Positions 37,740 through 48,336 are shown, counted from the first letter of the stretch. The stretch: 64,000 bases of DNA from Diacronema lutheri (GCA_019448385.1 JAGTXO010000037.1:186001-250000); one strand, 5' to 3'. Notes: generated from the sequence alone by a model not told the origin. Made by a program: numbers and translations.

Positions 37740-40700
37740 ATGGTGGAGCGCGTCACGGACGTGACGCGCGCGCTGGCGGACGCGGCGGGCGCGGACAATG
37801 CGGGCGCGGTGCGAGAGCTGCTCGCGCGAGGTGCAAACCCGTGCGCGCGGCTGGACGACGGCTCGACGCCGCTCAGCGCCGCGGCCGCGGCGCTCGCGCC
37901 TGCTGCTGCGCGCGTGCTGCTCGTCGCCGCCGTGCGCGCGCGGCAGGCGGCGGTCATCGCGGCGGCGCGCGCGGCGGTGCAGGCAGCAGTGGCGAGCGGG
38001 CTGCCGCCCGAGATTCCCGCCATGCCGCCGCACCCGCTCGAGCTGCGCGACGCGTGCGGCCGCACGGCGCTCCACCGCGTATACGACCGGCGCGCCGGCT
38101 GGGTGCCGCCGGCCGACGCGCCGGTGAGCGCGGGCTCGGTGGCTGAGCGCGAGCGCGCCGCGCGCAAAGCCACGCTCTCCGCGTTCCTCCCCGACGACGA
38201 CGACAGCGCGCGCGCCGTGCTCGACGCGCGCGACGCGACCGGCGCGACCGTCGCGATGCTCGCCGCGCGCGCGGGCGACGGCGAGGCGCTGCTGCTGCTG
38301 CTGCAGCGCGGCGCGGACGGCGCGCGCGCGGACGACGCGGGCTGGACCGCCGCGCACTACGCCGCCGCCGCCGGCCACGCGCCCGCCCTCGCGACGCTCG
38401 CGGCGGTCGGCTGCCCGCTCGCGCAGCCTGACGCTGCCGGCGCCTCGCCGCTCATGGTCGCGTGCGTGCGCGGCCGGCGCGGCGCGGCTGCGAAGCTCAT
38501 CGCGAGCTTGCCCGCGGCGGAGGTGGGCGCGCCCGACGCCGACGGTCTCACGCCGCTCGCCGCCGCCGCGCGCGCCGGCCACCTCGCGATCGTCGCCGAG
38601 CTGCTGCTGGTGGGCGACCTTGCGCCGTCGAGCGTCGAATTCGACGACCGTTACGGACGTACACCGCTTGCGCACGCGGCGCGCGCGGGGCACGCGACGT
38701 GCGTGCGCGCGCTGCTCGAGGCGGGCGCGAGCGCCAACCGTCGCGACAGTGCGGGCATCGCGCCGCTCGACGCCGCGTGCGCGCGCGCCGACACGGCCGT
38801 TATGGTCGCGCTGCTGCGCGCGGGCGCCAACCCCGAGGTGGCCCCGCCCGGCGGCGTCCTGCCGCTCGTCGCGGCGGCGGCGGCGGGATGCGACGCGATC
38901 GTCGGCGCGCTGCTCGCCGCGCGCGCGCGCGCCGACGCCGATGGGACCGGCGCGCCGCTCGCTGCGGCCGCCGCCGCGGGCCACACGCGCACGGTCCGGC
39001 TGCTGCTGCGCGCGCGCGCCGAACCACTCGCGCGCGTAGACGCCGGCGGCGGTGACGCGCGCGCGCTCACGCCGCGTGCGCTGTCTGCGTCGCCGCTCGG
39101 CGCTGCGGTGCGCGCCAGGCAGGACGCGTGCGCCGCCGCGCTTCTCGCCGCGCTCCGTGGCGAAGAGGTCGCGCATGCTGGGCAGATGTATGGCGCATCG
39201 GCGGCGGCGGCTCTCCTGCGCGCGTGCGCGGGCGCGCGCGCGGACGGCGCGGGCGATGGCGGCGGCGAGGCGCTGCTCGGATCGCGAGCGGCCTCGCCGT
39301 TGCCCGGCGCTGCTGCGACGGACGACGCGCGCGCGTTCTCGCGCCACGCGCCGCTCGGCAGCGCGCTCGCCGTGCTCCTGCGGCCGCGCCGCGCGCCGCG
39401 CGCGCACGCGCGCGTCGGCGAGGGGCGCAGCGCGTGCGGCGCGCGCGACGCGGGCGCGTCCGTTTGGCCGCGCGAGCTGCTCGCAGACGCGCTGCACGCG
39501 ACAGTCAGCGCGACCGCCAACGGCGTACCCTTGCTCGAGCCGCTGCCCGTGACGCGGCTGCCATGGCTGCCGGGGGGCGCCGTTAACGCGATCGGCGCGC
39601 GCCGGCGGCCGCGCGCGCGCGCGCGTGAGGGCGGCGCGCCCGACAGTCCACCGGCGAGCGCTGCGGGCGCGTGGAGAAGCACAGCCGAGCTCGCGCACGC
39701 CGCCGCCGTCCTTGCCGCCGCGGACGCCCATTCGCTCTTCGATGGCGCCGGCCGCTCGGGCGCGCGCGGCCGCACGTGCGGCGGCCGCGCGGCCGACGGC
39801 GGCGGCGGCGGAGCGCGCGGGCCGATCCTGGACGGTGCGGACGGAGGCGGGAGCGGAGGCGATGATGGCGACGGTGCGGGCGAGGAGAGCGCGTGGTGGC
39901 CGCTGCTCGAGGCGGCGCTCAGCCTCGCGCTTGCCATCTTGGGCGTCCATGCGCCGGAGCGCGCGCAGCACCCAGCGCCGGCCGCAGCTGCGGCGGCGCC
40001 GGCGGCGGCGGCGAGCGCGGCGTGCGTCGGCGCGTCGGTGGCGGCGCCCGGCGCGCGCGTGTCGAGCGGCGCGCGCGCGCGCCCGCGCTCCGGACGGCCG
40101 GCTGGCCGGCGCACAGGCAGCGCGGCTGCGGCGGGCGTGGCAGACGCGCCGCACGGCCAGGCGGATCGCGCGCGCCGCGCGCGCGAGCTGCTCGCGCTTG
40201 CGCTCGATGCCTTGGCGCGGCTCGGCGCGAGCGCGGGCAGCGCGGGCGGCGCGGTCCTGTGCCTGCTCTCCACCGCCGCGTGCCTCCCGCCCGCGCCCGC
40301 GGCGTACGAGCTGCGCGCGAGCGAGCTGACCGAGAGCCATTCCTCCACGCTGCTCGACGTGCTCTCGGTCGACGCGCTCTGCTGCGCGCAGGAGGCGGTG
40401 CACAGCGCGCGCGCGTGGGCGGCGCGCGGCGTGGACGCCGCCGCCGGTCGCGGCGGCGACGGCGGCGGCGACGGCGGCGGCGACGGCGGCGGCGACGGCG
40501 ACGGCGGCGGCGACGGCGGCGACGGCGGCGGGGCGTGCCTGGACGAGGGTGGTGAACCGCTCACGCGCGCGCCGCCGCGCGGCGCGCCCGGCTCGTCCGT
40601 GCGGCGCGCCGTTGCGCCCTTGCTCCTCGCCTTCCTCCAGCTCGCCGTCCGCACCGCCCTTGCGCATCGCGCGGCCGCTGCGCTTGTCGACGCGGCAGCA

Positions 40701-43700
40701 GACGCTGACGCCGACGATGGCGGCGGAGGTGGCGGCGCGGGCGAAGGTGAGTGGCGCGTCGCGACGACGGCGCGCGCGCCCTCGTCGCCGAGCACGGCGT
40801 TCGCTCTCGCGCCGCACGTCGCGGCCGACGCGGACGGTGCACACGCTGCTGCCGGCGGCGTTGGTGGCGACGGCGGGCTGCTCCACGCCCTGGTGCGGGC
40901 GCGAGCGGCGCATGCGCTGCGCGCCGCGCTCAAAGCGCTCGCACCGCCCGCCTCGACGCCCGCGCCAAGCGCGCGCGCCGCTCTCGCCCTGCGCGTGGCG
41001 CTGTGCGAGGCGGACGAGCACGGCCGCACGCCGCTCGGCGCGGCGCTGCACGCCGTGGCGGTGGACGAGGGCGTGTGCGCGGACAGGGGGGCGGACGGCG
41101 CGTGCAACACGGCCGTCGGCGCGGCGCTCGAGGCCGCGCGGCGGGTGGTCGGCCGCGAGCGCGCCGCATCGGCGGCGAGCTGCGCGCTCGCGCTCGCCGC
41201 GGCCGAGGCCGCGGCGTGGGCGGGCGCGAGCGCCAACGACCGCGCGCGCGGCGCAAGCGCGGCGCGTAGCAAAGCGCCGGCGGCAATCGCAGCGGCCTCG
41301 CGGCTCGTCGAGCGAGCGCCGCCGCGTGTTGCGATTGAGCTGGTCGTTGCGCTTGCCGCGCTGCCGCCAGCCGCGCCAAGCGCGTTGCGCGTGCGGTCGC
41401 TTGGCGGCGTGGTGCGCGCGGCCCTCGAGCGTGCGGCGCGCGCGAGCGGCGAGGGTGTGGCCGATGCGGACACCGCGTGGTCGGCGGCGTGCGCCGACGA
41501 GCTCCTGCGCCGGCTGGACAACGCACTGCGGCATGCGGCACTTGGCCGCGCGCGCTCGGCGTGTGACGCGACGCGCGCGCGCGGCATGCCCTCCGGCGCA
41601 GGCGGCGCGACTGGCGGCGCGGACGGCGCAGCGGACGGCGCGGACGGCACAGCGGACGGCGCGGACGGCGCAGCGGACGGCGCGGACGGTGCAGCGGACG
41701 GCGCGGGCGGCGCGGCGGACGATCGACTTCCAGTGGGCGAGGCGGAGGCGGAGGCGGAGGCGGAGGCGGAGGGCGCGCTGAGCATCGCGCGCGTCATTGA
41801 CGAGCGTGCGCTGCTCGCGGCAATCGCGTCGGGCAGCGCGCCGCTCGTCGAGCGCGTGCTCGCGCTCGCGCGCGCCCGCGGACCGGCCGCGCTGCTCGCG
41901 CTGCTCGCGGGCGCGCAGAGCGCGCGCCGCGCGCGCTCGGCGCCGCACGCAGCCGCACCCGTGGCGGGCGATCCGCCGTTTTCCGCCGCCGCTGCCTCGC
42001 TCTCCGCCGCGCGTTCGTCGCCGTCGCACGCCGATGGCCCGCCGCGCGCGTACGACGCGACGGCGGCCGGCGGTGGCGTCGCGGCGGTTCGCGCGGCGAC
42101 CGCGGGCACGGCTTCGACCGAGGAGGCGGCGGCGGCGCGCGCGCGCGCGCGCGCCGACGCGGACGGCGCAGCGCGCGCGCCGGCAGCTGCGGTGGCATCG
42201 GCGGTGGCGGCCACGCGCGCGGCGGACGCGCGCGTGCGCGCCGACGCCGAGGCGGACAGCGCGCTCGCATGGCGCGTCGAGCAACGGGCCGACTGGCGCT
42301 GCCTCTCCGTCGCCGCCGCGCAGCACGCGCCGAGCGCGCGCCAAACGCTGCGCGCGCTGCTCGACGCGGCGGCGCGCGCGGCCGCGAGCCTCGCCGAGCG
42401 CGCGGCCGCCGTGCGCGCGTCGGCGCCGCCCGCGCAGCTCCCGCCCGCGCGCGCGCTGCTCGTCGCGGCGGGCGTGGCCGCGTCGTGCGGCAGCGCGTCG
42501 TGTCTTTCCGAGCTACTGCGCGCGCACGCGGTGGTGAACGAGGCGCGGCAGCAGCTGCTGCTGCAGACGACGGCGGCGATCGGCAGGGCGCGGCGCGACG
42601 GCAAGCTGGGCAGCGCTGCGCCGCGCCGCGCGGCCGCCGCCCGCCTCGGCTCGTCCGGGCGCGCCGACCGCTCCGCGGACGCGGCGGCGGACGCGGCGGC
42701 GGACGCTGGCGCCGCGCTCGCGCGGCTGGGCGAATGCGTCGCCGTGCTGCTCCGGCCGCAGCGCGCGCACGAGGCGGCGCCGTCGGAGCGCGACGCGCGC
42801 GGCGCGGCCGCGCCTGGCGCGCACGTCCGCGCCGCGCCGCGCGCGGTGCCGGCGCGCAACGCGATGGCGCGCCGCGCCGTCGCAGCCGCTGCGGCGGCCG
42901 CGGCGGCTGCGCACGCGCTCCGGCCCGGCGCGGACGTCGAGCGCACGACGTCGCGCGCCGGCATAGGCGCGGGCGGTGGCGGCGCGCGCATCGACCGCGC
43001 CGAGAGTGCGCTGCACGTGGCCGCCGCAACGGCCGACATGGCGCTGCTGCGCGCGCTGCTCGACGCCGCGTCGCCGCCGCCGGCCGAGCGGGACGGCGAC
43101 GACGACGCAAGCGCGGGCACGGCGGAGGACACGGCGGCCGCGGCGGCGGCTGCGGCGGCCGCCGACCCGTTTGGTCTCGACGCCGCCGGCCTCACGCCGC
43201 TCGGCCGAATCTGCGCGCGAGGCGGTGCGCTCGCCGCGCCCGGCGGCGGCTCGGCGAGCGTTTCGGCCGGCGGCGGCGGCGTCGGCGTGGCCTCGGCGCG
43301 CGAGCTCGGCGCGTGCGCTCGGCTGCTGCTCGGCGCGATGCACGCGCGAATCGTCGGCCGCTGCCGCGTGCGTGTGCTCGTGCGCGCGCGCTCGGCGGCG
43401 GACGGCGCCGCGAACGTCGCGCCCGCGGCGGAGCGCAGCGACGCCGAGCGGTGCGCGGCGGCGGTGCGCGACGAGCTGGCCGTCGCCTTCCCGGGGCTGC
43501 CGTGCGAGCTGACCGTGCTGCCCGATCCGGCGGCGGCGCGCGGCGACGGCGGCGCGCTCGGCGCGCGCGCGTGCAGCGGCGCACGTGGCCGGCCGCTCAC
43601 CGCGGGCGCGGCGCGCGCACCGCCTCGCGCCGTCGTCGAGGTGGTGTGGGAGCCGGATGACTGGCGTCGCTCGTCGCTTCTCTTCCCGCGCGCGCGCCAC

Positions 43701-44510
43701 GCCGACTGGCCCGCGCCGCACGCGCCGCGCGAGCCGCCGGCGCGCGCGCGCGCGCCGCGCGAGCGCGACAGCGGCGGCGTGGCGGCGGCGCTCGCCGCCG
43801 CCGCGGCGCTCGTGCGCGCGCGCGGCGGGCGCAAGGGCGCGGCGGGCGGCGCGGCCGTCACGCCGCCGCTGTCGGCGCTGCCCGCGCGCGGCGAGGTGAG
43901 CAACGCGCTGCTGCTCGGCGTGCTGCTCGGGCCGGGCGCGCTTCGCGCGTGCGGCAGCGGCGTGCTTGGCGTGTGGCGCGAGGCCGTGATCGAGCGCTTT
44001 TGGCGCGGTGCAGGGCGCGCGTGGCCTCCCGCCATCGTGGGCGCCGCCGCGCCGTCCGCGCCGTCCGCTGCGCCGCCGCCGCCGCCGCCGCCCACGTCGC
44101 GCCGCCCGCCATCGGGCGGCGCGCGCCCGCCGCGGCGTGCGCGCGCCGGCGATGGCCGCGCGCGGAGCGCGAGCGCGCGGCGGGCGCCGTCGCCGCGCGT
44201 CGAGCGGGGCGAGCGCGCGCGCGAGCACGCCGCGTCGACGGCGGGCGCGCTCGGCGCGACGCGTGCACAGGACGAGCCGGAGGACGGCGCGGGCGCGTCG
44301 GCAGCTGCAACGTTTGGTCCAACTGGCGGCATAGGCGCGACCGGGACGTGGCGGTCGCACGCGGGCCCCGCCGGCGAGGCGCTTTGGGCGTGCACCGTCG
44401 CGGGTGCTGGCGACGGCGGCGGCCATGCGCGCGGACACGTTCCGCCTGCGTGGATTGCGCACGACACCACGCACGAAGGCGTTTATTTCGAGCCGTCGCG
44501 GCCGGGCTGA
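37740..44510 (+). CDS. giant ankyrin-repeat protein, 2256 aa
   Basis: Intronless over 6.8 kb; ATG 37740 (MVERVTDVTRALADAAG) lies 130 bp after the upstream gene. About eleven ankyrin repeats occupy residues 5-430: AVRELLARGANPCARLDDGSTPL, DAGWTAAHYAAAAGHAPAL, DADGLTPLAAAARAGHLAIVAEL, YGRTPLAHAARAGHATCVRALLEAGA and similar. Further isolated repeats lie near 1095 (DEHGRTPLGAALHA) and 1755-1830 (ESALHVAAATADMALLRALL, DAAGLTPLGRI). In between are long Ala-rich helical and low-complexity parts, including (GGD)n at about 40456-40535, a DGADGAA repeat at 41620-41720 and an EAEAEAEA run. No enzyme or membrane domain is visible. It is presumably a scaffold; the partner is unknown. A 1939-residue frame on the other strand (38651-44470) is a composition artefact. 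Confidence 0.75.
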   Translation: MVERVTDVTRALADAAGADNAGAVRELLARGANPCARLDDGSTPLSAAAAALAPAAARVLLVAAVRARQAAVIAAARAAVQAAVASGLPPEIPAMPPHPLELRDACGRTALHRVYDRRAGWVPPADAPVSAGSVAERERAARKATLSAFLPDDDDSARAVLDARDATGATVAMLAARAGDGEALLLLLQRGADGARADDAGWTAAHYAAAAGHAPALATLAAVGCPLAQPDAAGASPLMVACVRGRRGAAAKLIASLPAAEVGAPDADGLTPLAAAARAGHLAIVAELLLVGDLAPSSVEFDDRYGRTPLAHAARAGHATCVRALLEAGASANRRDSAGIAPLDAACARADTAVMVALLRAGANPEVAPPGGVLPLVAAAAAGCDAIVGALLAARARADADGTGAPLAAAAAAGHTRTVRLLLRARAEPLARVDAGGGDARALTPRALSASPLGAAVRARQDACAAALLAALRGEEVAHAGQMYGASAAAALLRACAGARADGAGDGGGEALLGSRAASPLPGAAATDDARAFSRHAPLGSALAVLLRPRRAPRAHARVGEGRSACGARDAGASVWPRELLADALHATVSATANGVPLLEPLPVTRLPWLPGGAVNAIGARRRPRARAREGGAPDSPPASAAGAWRSTAELAHAAAVLAAADAHSLFDGAGRSGARGRTCGGRAADGGGGGARGPILDGADGGGSGGDDGDGAGEESAWWPLLEAALSLALAILGVHAPERAQHPAPAAAAAAPAAAASAACVGASVAAPGARVSSGARARPRSGRPAGRRTGSAAAAGVADAPHGQADRARRARELLALALDALARLGASAGSAGGAVLCLLSTAACLPPAPAAYELRASELTESHSSTLLDVLSVDALCCAQEAVHSARAWAARGVDAAAGRGGDGGGDGGGDGGGDGDGGGDGGDGGGACLDEGGEPLTRAPPRGAPGSSVRRAVAPLLLAFLQLAVRTALAHRAAAALVDAAADADADDGGGGGGAGEGEWRVATTARAPSSPSTAFALAPHVAADADGAHAAAGGVGGDGGLLHALVRARAAHALRAALKALAPPASTPAPSARAALALRVALCEADEHGRTPLGAALHAVAVDEGVCADRGADGACNTAVGAALEAARRVVGRERAASAASCALALAAAEAAAWAGASANDRARGASAARSKAPAAIAAASRLVERAPPRVAIELVVALAALPPAAPSALRVRSLGGVVRAALERAARASGEGVADADTAWSAACADELLRRLDNALRHAALGRARSACDATRARGMPSGAGGATGGADGAADGADGTADGADGAADGADGAADGAGGAADDRLPVGEAEAEAEAEAEGALSIARVIDERALLAAIASGSAPLVERVLALARARGPAALLALLAGAQSARRARSAPHAAAPVAGDPPFSAAAASLSAARSSPSHADGPPRAYDATAAGGGVAAVRAATAGTASTEEAAAARARARADADGAARAPAAAVASAVAATRAADARVRADAEADSALAWRVEQRADWRCLSVAAAQHAPSARQTLRALLDAAARAAASLAERAAAVRASAPPAQLPPARALLVAAGVAASCGSASCLSELLRAHAVVNEARQQLLLQTTAAIGRARRDGKLGSAAPRRAAAARLGSSGRADRSADAAADAAADAGAALARLGECVAVLLRPQRAHEAAPSERDARGAAAPGAHVRAAPRAVPARNAMARRAVAAAAAAAAAAHALRPGADVERTTSRAGIGAGGGGARIDRAESALHVAAATADMALLRALLDAASPPPAERDGDDDASAGTAEDTAAAAAAAAAADPFGLDAAGLTPLGRICARGGALAAPGGGSASVSAGGGGVGVASARELGACARLLLGAMHARIVGRCRVRVLVRARSAADGAANVAPAAERSDAERCAAAVRDELAVAFPGLPCELTVLPDPAAARGDGGALGARACSGARGRPLTAGAARAPPRAVVEVVWEPDDWRRSSLLFPRARHADWPAPHAPREPPARARAPRERDSGGVAAALAAAAALVRARGGRKGAAGGAAVTPPLSALPARGEVSNALLLGVLLGPGALRACGSGVLGVWREAVIERFWRGAGRAWPPAIVGAAAPSAPSAAPPPPPPPTSRRPPSGGARPPRRARAGDGRARSASARRAPSPRVERGERAREHAASTAGALGATRAQDEPEDGAGASAAATFGPTGGIGATGTWRSHAGPAGEALWACTVAGAGDGGGHARGHVPPAWIAHDTTHEGVYFEPSRPG
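41620..41720 (+). repeat. GCGGACGGC-type coding minisatellite
   Basis: Tandem units of 9-15 bp encode repeated DGADGAA and DGTADGA stretches within the ankyrin protein, directly followed by a (GAGGCG)n run encoding EAEAEA. Confidence 0.8.
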
Positions 44511-44716
44511 GAGCCGCGGCGGCTCGATGTGGACACAGTCATGGGAGATTGCGACCGAATTTTTTGTTGAGCGAAACTCTTCACTTTCCGTGCTCCTTGC
44601 CCCTTCCTCGAGAAACGGCACGGAAAGGCTCTGAGTAGTGATATGTCAGAAAGGCTCTGATAAGGTACTCTTCTGACGATCGCCAAGGTCGCCGAGTGTA
44701 ACGAGGTGGCCGGCAC
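44511..44716 (+). promoter_or_regulatory. upstream region of the Na+/Ca2+ exchanger with a 12-bp direct repeat
   Basis: This relatively AT-rich stretch of 206 bp has gaaaggctctga twice (44623-44634 and 44649-44660), 26 bp apart, about 60 bp before the exchanger ATG. It could be a binding-site pair; this is unproven. Confidence 0.45.
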
Positions 44717-47700
44717 ATGTGGGACGTCGACGCGATTGCAGCCGCGGCGGCCGGGCTGAGCGCACCTGAGCGTGTCGAGCTGCTCCGCCATGTGCTCGCT
44801 AGGTACGGGGGCTCAGCGCCCGGCTCGCCGTCCGTCGACGCATCCGCGAACGGCTACGTCGTCTACGCGAGCGATGTCAACACGCAGGAATGCACATCGT
44901 GGCTGCTGGCGCCCGGGACGAATCTGTCGAACACGGGCTTCCTCGGCTTTGCCTACTTCATCGGCCTCATCTACCTCTTCCTCGGCCTCGCCATCATCTC
45001 GGACATCTTCATGGCGGCGATCGAGCGCATCACTTCGATCGAGGTCACGCGCCGCTACGTCGACGGCAGCGGGCAGAGGGTCACGTGCGTGGCCAAGCTG
45101 ATCAATCCAACGATCGCCAACTTGACGCTCATGGCGCTCGGCTCGTCCGCGCCCGAGATTCTTCTCGCCATCATTGGCGGCATTGCAACGCTCGACGAGG
45201 CGCCCGACGAGCTCGGGCCGTCGACCATCGTCGGCTCCGCCGCGTTTAACCTGCTCGTCATCTCGGCGATCTGCATCTCGGCGCTGCCCGATGGGGAGCA
45301 GAAGCGGATCGCGGACCTGCACGTCTTCCTCGTCACCGCTTTTTTCTCCATTGTCGCGTACTTGTGGCTCTTCTTCGCGCTGCAGGTGACGTCGCCCGAC
45401 GTGGTCGAGCTGTGGGAGGCCGTCTTCACGTTGGTCCTCTTCGTGCTGCTCCTCGTCTCCGCATACCTGACCGACGTGCGCGGGCGGTGCTGCAGGCCGC
45501 CTAGCGCGCACAAGGTGAGTGCCGAGGTCGTCGCGAGCACGTCGCACGCCAACACGCCCTCCGCCGACCACGGCAGCCGTCGGCCTTCCACGACGCAGGA
45601 GCTGATGCGTGGGCTGCAGCGCGCGCGCGAGCTCGACGGGACTGGCCAAATGCCGCTCGAGCAGGGCCTTGGCGACAACACGCGCGTGCGCGCGCCGCTG
45701 CGCATGCGCGCCGCCCCAACGCTTGCCGCCGCACCGCCGCTCATCCCATTCCCTCCGTTCCGGCCGCCCCGGACGGCGCGCGCGGACTGGTGCAGGCCTT
45801 CCCTTCAACGCCGTTTGCACCAGTCCGCACGGGCTACGCGCGCGGCCTCACCGGCCAGCGCAGGCTGCAGGAGCACCAACCGCGGCCAACCAGCGGAGAC
45901 ACCGACAGCCTCGGTCGCGGCAGGCGCCAGTCCGTCCCAAGCCTGCCGTCCGTCGACAGCGTGAGGCAGCTCGTCGGTTGCCGTTCGCACGCGCACGGAC
46001 AGACGGACGGCTCGGCCGCGCCGCCGCAGCCGCCGCAGCGGCATCAGCAGCAGGCGCTGGTTGGAGGGTCAGGGATTGACGCGCTCTCAACTGTTTGCTT
46101 CGCCCTCCCGCGGTACACGGTCGCCGCCGCGTGGGGCGAGGCCGTCGTCGTGCTCTCTGTCTCGCCCCCGTGCGCGCAGCGCGTGATCGTCGCATGGCGC
46201 GCGCAACAGCACGCCGAGGGCGAGGCCGAGCACGCGGATGCGGCTGGCGCGCACGCGGAACGCGCTCCGCCCGCGGGCAACGTGTGCAAGTGGAACAGCG
46301 GCGAGACAATCTTTGAACCCGGCCAGGCGACGGCACTCGTGAGCGTGCCATTCGACCCTGCGGCAGTGCCTCGCGCGGGGCACGCGACCCTATCGGTGCG
46401 CGTGGTCAGCGCGGAGGTGGCAGCGAGCGTGGGCGCCGCGCCGCCCGGCGTGGTGTGCGTCGGGTTCAATCGGCACGCGACGGTGACTGTCGTCGGCGCC
46501 GACGCGCCCGCCCAGCCGGCGCGCGGCGCGCTGCACTTTGCGCTCGGCGCGATCGCCTGTGAGGAGTCGTGCGGCACCGTCACGCTCATCGTCGCGCGCG
46601 AGGGAGGCGTCGACGGCGTAATTCGTGCAAAGTGCGCGCGTCCGCGCTGAAGGCATCGTCGACCGCGCGCGCGCCGCTCTGTATGCCAGCGCGCCGCGCC
46701 ACAGCCGTGCCGCCCGTTCGGCGCCGCATTCAGACCCGAGCGCGCGCGCGCGGTCGCGTCAGCCGAGCACCCTGCGCTCGGCGGAGCCAACGCGCGCCTG
46801 CGATCTCTTCGCATGCCGCGCCACTCCATCCGCGCAGGTACAAGACGTGCGACGGCACCGCCAAGGCCGGCAAAGACTACGTCGCGACGTCGGGCGTGGT
46901 CTCGCTCGCACCGGGCATGGATCGCGCTGAGATTGCCATCACGATCGTCGACGATGCGGTCGCGGAGGAGGACGAGACGTTCACGTGCGTGCTGAGCGCC
47001 GTTGAGCCCGCGCAGCTGGTCGAGGGCGGCAACACGATCTGCACCGTCAAGATCCTCGACGACGACTCGTGGCGTGTGCGTGTTGCGCGCGCTCCGGCGC
47101 GCGCGCGCCCCGTGCGTGCGGTCGGCTCACGCGCTGCTCGCGCGAGCGCGCGCGCGAGGTCGCTCGCAGGAGCGGCTCCGCCGGAGCAAGGCGCAGCTGC
47201 GCAGCGCCCTCGCCACAACCTTCTACACGACGGACACGTGGTGGGACAAGTTCTCCGACGCGCTTCGCGCAACGGGCGGCACGGACGACGAGACGGGCGA
47301 GGAGCTGCCGCCCACGATGACGGATGCGGTCCTGCATGTCATCTCGCTCTTCTGGAAGGCGCGCACGCGGCCGCGGCGCAGCCGAGCGCCGCGCCAAAGC
47401 CTCGCACTCCTCCGTGCGCGGCGCTGACCCAGCGGCGCGCGCACGCACCTGCGCGCGCGCCGCGTTGCGCGCGCGCAGGTGCAGTTTGCGCTCGTGCCGC
47501 CTGACACGTGGGGCGGCGGCTGGCCGGCATTTTTTGTGTCGCTCGTCTTCATCGGCATCTGGACGGCAGTCGTTGGCGAGGTGGCGACGCTCTTTGGCTG
47601 CGTGTGCGGGCTGGGCGACGCAGTGACGGCCATCTCGTTCGTCGCGCTCGGCACGTCGCTGCCCGACACCTTCGCCTCGCGCCTCGCGACGCTGCACGAC

Positions 47701-47877
47701 GAGACGGCCGACGCGGCGATCGGCAACATCACGGGCTCCAACTCGGTCAACGTCTTCCTCGGCCTCGGTGCGCGCGAGCGCGAGGGCGCGGCACCGCGCG
47801 TGTTCCCTTCGAGCTCGCGCCACCGGCGTTCAACCGTGCCCGCTCCTTAGCTGCCTTCCACCATGCTCGCCCCCCCC

Positions 47878-47922
<45 letters not shown>

Positions 47923-48299
47923 TTCCCCCCCCCACCCCCACCCTCGCAACCACTATTTCGCCCACGACCGCTCGCCTGCCGCCCCCGTGCGCGCCGCGCT
48001 CGCGCCGCACATCCGCAGGCATTCCGTGGCTGATCGGCGCCATCTACCACCGGGTGGCGCCCGCCGGCAAAGGCCAGTTCGACGTGCCCGCCGGCTCGCT
48101 CGCCTTTTCGATCGTGCTCTTCACGGTGCTCGCAATGGTCGCGCTCGTGACGCTCCTCCTGCGCAGAGCATTCATCGGTGGCGAGCTAGGCGGCAGCCGC
48201 AAATGGGCAATGATCCACTCGGCGGGTTTTGTCGCGCTCTGGCTGCTCTACATTGTGCTTGCCTCCATGAATGACAGGAGGCCCTTTGCAAGCTTGTGA
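44717..48299 (+). CDS. Na+/Ca2+ exchanger (NCX/CalX type)
   Basis: Six exons: 44717-45685, 45796-46631, 46838-47075, 47170-47358, 47479-47767 and 48019-48299, giving 933 residues (human NCX1 is 973). It exchanges Na+ for Ca2+ across a membrane, probably the plasma membrane. The N-terminal membrane half includes alpha-1 [18 protein letters not shown] and YLTDVRGR. A cytosolic loop carries Calx-beta domains: AVVVLSVS with [17 protein letters not shown], then [15 protein letters not shown] continuing across intron 2 to [15 protein letters not shown] and [16 protein letters not shown] with the acidic DDDSW. The second membrane half has [12 protein letters not shown] and alpha-2 [14 protein letters not shown] and [12 protein letters not shown]. 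Donors are GTGCGC (three), GTGCGT and one GC (AAG/GCGCGC, 47359-47478). The last intron carries a 44-nt C run. The loop between 45796 and 46080 is Pro/Ser-rich. Confidence 0.94.
47359..47478 (+). other. GC-AG intron 4 of the Na+/Ca2+ exchanger
   Basis: AAG/GCGCGC to GCGCAG; removal gives [12 protein letters not shown], as in animal NCX. Confidence 0.85.
47879..47922 (+). repeat. 44-nt poly-C in exchanger intron 5
   Basis: A pure C run inside intron 47768-48018, about 100 bp before the CCGCAG acceptor. Confidence 0.9.
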
Positions 48300-48336
48300 T
48301 GAACGCGGGAAGAAGGGGGCGGGGAAGGAAGATGGG

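Noticed and set aside
38651-44470. 1939-residue open frame on the minus strand opposite the ankyrin gene
   Set aside because: It is Ala/Ser/Pro/Arg-rich without motifs and exists because stop codons are rare at this GC level; the plus frame has clear ankyrin repeats.
47074-47075. Earlier donor (C/GTGTGC) for exchanger intron 3
   Set aside because: It breaks the frame into exon 4; CGT/GTGCGT keeps phase 0 and the exchanger sequence.
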